Below are positions 60,942 to 64,000 of a stretch of 64,000 nucleotides of DNA, piece by piece. Position numbers and translations under genes: made by a program. Origin of the DNA: Verrucomicrobiales bacterium (GTDB lineage Bacteria; Verrucomicrobiota; Verrucomicrobiia; Verrucomicrobiales; DEV007). A model generated the notes under the pieces. It saw only the letters and a program-made list of their open reading frames with translations, did not search any database and was not told the DNA's origin. Position 1 is the first letter of the stretch. Each line of letters begins with the position of its first letter. The stretch is taken from NCBI GenBank assembly GCA_029213005.1, contig JARGPI010000018.1, positions 62,001 to 126,000 on the forward strand. Direction: 5' to 3'.

Positions 60942-63900
60942 TTATCGCTCAAAGGACTGAGCTTCGTCAGGACCGGGAGTGGCGTAGGCGGGATCTTTGG
61001 CCCGAATATAGAGTTCGCCGTTTTCCAGTGTTTTGACTTCGAGGGGGACGATCGTGGTACCTCGTTGATTAATCGTTTGAGCGGTATCTCTCAAATCGCG
61101 ATTCCTGATTCCATCGGAGGGAAGGGGCGGAACGTTGGCGTTATAGAAGGCGGTGCACCACCAGCGATTTTCAGCATCCTGAAAGGGCGTGCCGTGGCCC
61201 AGAAATCGACCCGCAAATTTTCGCTCGCTGTAGGGGCCGGTAATGGTATCGGCGGTGGCGTAGTATAGATTGTAGCTACCTTTTCTCATTTCGCCGGTCG
61301 ACCAACCGGTGCCGAACAATACATATTTCCCTTCGATTTTCATAATAAGGCAACCTTCGTGGCCCATTTTTGCGGTTTCACCGCCAGGTTGTATATCGAC
61401 GGGATCAGAGGCGAATCCGGAAAAGTCCGGTTTCAATGGAGCGACCCGGGTGGCGCCCCAAACCATCCACCAGATCCCGTCATCATTCTGGAAAAGCGAG
61501 GGGTCGTGTCGTTTTTGGATTTGAGCGCCGAGTGGATTGCTCCAGGGTCCGGCGACTTCGGCGCCAGCGGACAGGGAGAGGTTCGCACCGGCTACGGGCG
61601 ATGGGCTGGTGTGGACCAGGGCCCAGCGTTTTATCTGATCGATCCAGTGCAACTCCGGTGCCCAGAGAAACCAGTGCTTTTTCGGGGTGCTTTCGAATTC
61701 CCCGGGACGTTCCTGATACCAAATTCCATCGGTTAATGAATAGGGGGCATCCAGCGGCTCCCAATCGGTAAAGTCCCGACTTCTCCATACCCGGGCCTGA
61801 TATCCTACTATGGATTCGTCACCGAGACCGGTGTTGTAGGGATCGGAGCTTTCGCGTGGATCTCCCTCGAGAGGGGTGGTTCCGGTGAGGTAGAGCCAGT
61901 CATCGGGCCCTTTGATGATGTAGGGATCGCGAATCCATCCTTCTTTGACGAAGAGGGCTCTATCGTGCGACGCAAACCCTTTTCGAATGGCCTGGGGTGA
62001 CATTGGGTTGGCAATAGCGGGCGGTTTTCCTCCGGCTTTGATCCGGGTGTTCACGACCATGCCGCGAAATGGATTGGGTGATTCGTAATCGCCGGCAGCA
62101 CTGAGGATATCGAGCCCTACGGAAAGGCCGTCCTTCGGTTGGTTCGGGATGAGACCGGGAGATTTTTTCCGGGTGGGTTTACCTTGATTGACAGTAAGTG
62201 ATATAAACGAGTCGGTGAGGCGGGCATCGATACGGATTCGGCCTTTTACGGCGATCGGCCACATCAACCGGGTGACCTTTCCCTTTACCCGGACGTCGAA
62301 GACGGGCTTTCCCTCGATAAAATGAATGGCGTAGCCATGCTGGCTGCCGCCTTGAGCCAATACCACTCCGTGAGGTTTGGGAGATTTGACTTCGGCGTGA
62401 ATCTCTATTTCCTCATTGGTGATTTCCGGAGCGTAGGAGGCTACCGGATTTTCAGCGTTTTTTTTTGCGTTGCGCCGGTGGTTGATGGCTTCGGGGTAGG
62501 TATTGAGGATTTTTCTTAACTCCGCGACCACCTCCGCCTTTTCGTTAGCGAGATTTTTGGTTTCGTTAGGATTAGTTTCGTAATCGTATAGTTCCAGCTC
62601 GGCGCTTTCGGCCGAAGCGCCCGGATTTTTCCATTCGACCAGTCGGTAGCGTTCCGTCCGGATGGCCCGGCCCAACGTTTTCTTCGGGTATGCGTGAAAA
62701 GCATGGTTCCGGACCCGTTTGGCGGCATCGCTTAAAACTGGTGCGAGGCTCACACCGTCAATTGGTTGGGTGACGGATTTTTCCGTTGGTTGCGGTAGTC
62801 CGGCCAGCTCGGCGAGGGTGGGAAAAACATCGACGCTTTCGGCGAGTTGACGGGTAACTGCTCCGGGAGTGACGCCCGGGCCGGCGAAAATGAGGGGGAT
62901 GCGGTTGGCCTGCTCGTAGTTGGTATGTTTCGTCCAGATCCCGAGGTCACCGAGGTGAAATCCATGGTCTCCCCATAGCACGACGATGGTATTTTCGGCC
63001 AGTCCCATCGTTTTGAGACCGTCGAGAATCTTACCGATTTGGGCATCGGCAAAGGTAGTGGAGGCATAGTAACCATGGATCAGTTCCAGGGCGAGTTCGT
63101 GGGAGATTTGTTCCGGGCTTCCTTTGTCGGGAACGGGGGAATAGTTCCGGATTTCCCCGCCGCGTTTTCCGGCGACGTCGGGAGCGCCTGCGGGAAGGTC
63201 GGTATTTCCGGCGAGACTAAAATCTTCCTTTTGATAGAGATCCCAGTATTTTTTTGGAGCGGAAAAGGGGAGGTGAGGCCGGGCAAAACCGGCGGCGATA
63301 AAGAAAGGTTCGTCCCGCTCTTTAGCGGCGGCGAGTCGGCGCAGGGTTTCTGCAGCAACCCGACCGTCGGCGTAGGCTTCGTCCTCGACATCGGGCGATT
63401 CAAACGCGGCGCCGCGCGGGAGCTGATTCATTCCTCCGGGGGGCGCGGGCACGTTTTCAAACATAGCTTCCTCGCGGGTGAGCTTTCCGTCCGGCTTGCT
63501 TTCCGGGTCCACATATTCGATCACTTTCTCTTTGAAATGAGGGATCGAGAACGAGTCGGGATCGCCGAGATTGCCATGTCCGATATGGAAAATTTTGCCT
63601 AGTGACTCCGTTCGGTAGCCGTGCTTTTCGAAGTATTGTGGAAGGGTCACGGCATCGGGAAGCGTGGCGCGCAAATCACTACCGAGTCCGTATAGTCCGG
63701 TAGTGGTGGAGTGTGCTCCGAGCATTAAAGTATAGCGTGACGGTGCGCAAACGGCCTGATTGCAGTAGGCCAGATCAAAGCGAGTCCCCCGTGCTGCGAG
63801 GGCATCGATATGGGGCGTTTTCGCGATGGGGTCGCCGTAAGATCCGAGAGCGGGTTTGAGATCATCCACCAATATCATGAGGACATTAGGTCGATCCCCG

Positions 63901-63995
63901 GCGCTGAGAATGCCCGCCAAAAGGCAGATCAACCCGACTGTACCCTGTACAATCGCGGACTGTAAAGGGTACAATCGGGGTTTAAGAGGGTACAA
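60942..63995 (-). CDS. Fusion of sulfatase and GH43-like glycosidase
   Basis: About 1017 residues, possibly extending past the window. Sulfatase domain: RPNVLMILVDDLKPALGSYG and CNQAVCAPSRYTLMLGAHST, with CAPSR as the formylglycine site, closest to iduronate-2-sulfatase-like enzymes. A middle LamG-like domain (KPHGVVLAQGGSQHGYAIHF) is homologous to that in the 57088 protein. The C-terminal domain is GH43-like: GWIRDPYIIKG (base Asp), HDPSLFQNDDGIWW (second Asp) and GHEGCLIMKIEGKYVL (acid Glu). The first codons are unusual: the only starts are TTG, at 63995 or TTG at 63932 (giving a short signal LICLLAGILSAG), and the codons between are made of TGTACAGGGTACA repeats. Confidence 0.85.
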   Translation of the reverse strand: MYPLKPRLYPLQSAIVQGTVGLICLLAGILSAGDRPNVLMILVDDLKPALGSYGDPIAKTPHIDALAARGTRFDLAYCNQAVCAPSRYTLMLGAHSTTTGLYGLGSDLRATLPDAVTLPQYFEKHGYRTESLGKIFHIGHGNLGDPDSFSIPHFKEKVIEYVDPESKPDGKLTREEAMFENVPAPPGGMNQLPRGAAFESPDVEDEAYADGRVAAETLRRLAAAKERDEPFFIAAGFARPHLPFSAPKKYWDLYQKEDFSLAGNTDLPAGAPDVAGKRGGEIRNYSPVPDKGSPEQISHELALELIHGYYASTTFADAQIGKILDGLKTMGLAENTIVVLWGDHGFHLGDLGIWTKHTNYEQANRIPLIFAGPGVTPGAVTRQLAESVDVFPTLAELAGLPQPTEKSVTQPIDGVSLAPVLSDAAKRVRNHAFHAYPKKTLGRAIRTERYRLVEWKNPGASAESAELELYDYETNPNETKNLANEKAEVVAELRKILNTYPEAINHRRNAKKNAENPVASYAPEITNEEIEIHAEVKSPKPHGVVLAQGGSQHGYAIHFIEGKPVFDVRVKGKVTRLMWPIAVKGRIRIDARLTDSFISLTVNQGKPTRKKSPGLIPNQPKDGLSVGLDILSAAGDYESPNPFRGMVVNTRIKAGGKPPAIANPMSPQAIRKGFASHDRALFVKEGWIRDPYIIKGPDDWLYLTGTTPLEGDPRESSDPYNTGLGDESIVGYQARVWRSRDFTDWEPLDAPYSLTDGIWYQERPGEFESTPKKHWFLWAPELHWIDQIKRWALVHTSPSPVAGANLSLSAGAEVAGPWSNPLGAQIQKRHDPSLFQNDDGIWWMVWGATRVAPLKPDFSGFASDPVDIQPGGETAKMGHEGCLIMKIEGKYVLFGTGWSTGEMRKGSYNLYYATADTITGPYSERKFAGRFLGHGTPFQDAENRWWCTAFYNANVPPLPSDGIRNRDLRDTAQTINQRGTTIVPLEVKTLENGELYIRAKDPAYATPGPDEAQSFER
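63939..63994. repeat. TGTACCCTGTACA repeat array in a sulfatase 5' end
   Basis: One perfect copy (63939-63951), a one-base variant TGTAAAGGGTACA (63961-63973, 22 bp on) and a more diverged unit ending GGGTACA (63988-63994). They overlap the first codons of the sulfatase-GH43 reading frame and continue to the window edge. Confidence 0.8.
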
Positions 63996-64000
63996 TCGGG

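Overview
The window is bacterial chromosome from a Gram-negative organism: it has TolC-type outer-membrane channels, RND pumps, a lipobox lipoprotein and an outer-membrane beta-barrel. Two sulfatase-glycosidase fusions, a GH16 enzyme, a DUF4838 protein and a DUF4832 protein suggest a polysaccharide degrader of the PVC group, most likely a marine Verrucomicrobiota. This taxonomic call is inference; there is no rRNA or other marker gene here.

Positions 1-25400 are mainly a metal-resistance region. After a partial Ku gene and a decayed SDR tail comes a plus-strand cluster: a small HMA lipoprotein read through an in-frame UGA (probable selenocysteine, with a bacterial SECIS-like hairpin), an outer-membrane channel, an unusually long CusB-like adaptor, a CusA-like pump and a separate DUF3347-like periplasmic protein. 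A CPBP-like membrane protein follows. A second efflux operon lies on the minus strand (His-rich exported protein, adaptor, RND pump, His-rich periplasmic protein, outer-membrane channel, broken small membrane protein), divergent from a copper P-type ATPase. LapA-like and dicarboxylate-symporter genes and a GH16 enzyme lead to a three-gene set resembling cnrYXH (small membrane protein, periplasmic metal sensor, ECF sigma factor).

Positions 25400-43400 hold a coiled-coil membrane protein, a DUF4832 protein, a nucleotidyltransferase, two tandem copies of a structured repeat element, a CDF transporter, three exported proteins of unknown role, a large DUF4838 protein, a BlaI/BlaR1-like pair with a very long sensor, an SDR, and a treZ gene whose first 27 or so codons are in another frame.

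Positions 43400-57100 hold a tripartite hipBST-like toxin-antitoxin operon with a palindromic operator candidate, another SDR, a third copy of the repeat element, a phosphoesterase, a pseudouridine synthase, an LRR-DUF1963 protein, a barrel protein, a bicupin, a zinc-ribbon membrane protein, an asparagine-synthetase-like enzyme with a displaced nucleophile Cys, an esterase, a guanidinium exporter behind a guanidine-II riboswitch, and NnrS. Positions 57088-63995 are two sulfatase fusions joined by the same type of middle domain to GH2 and GH43 domains.

A short palindromic repeat, TGTACAGGGTACA at 22-bp spacing, occurs at four places in the window, twice beside the structured element and once in the 5' end of a sulfatase gene. 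The strongest candidate for something new is the selenocysteine-containing metal-binding lipoprotein heading the Cus-like operon.
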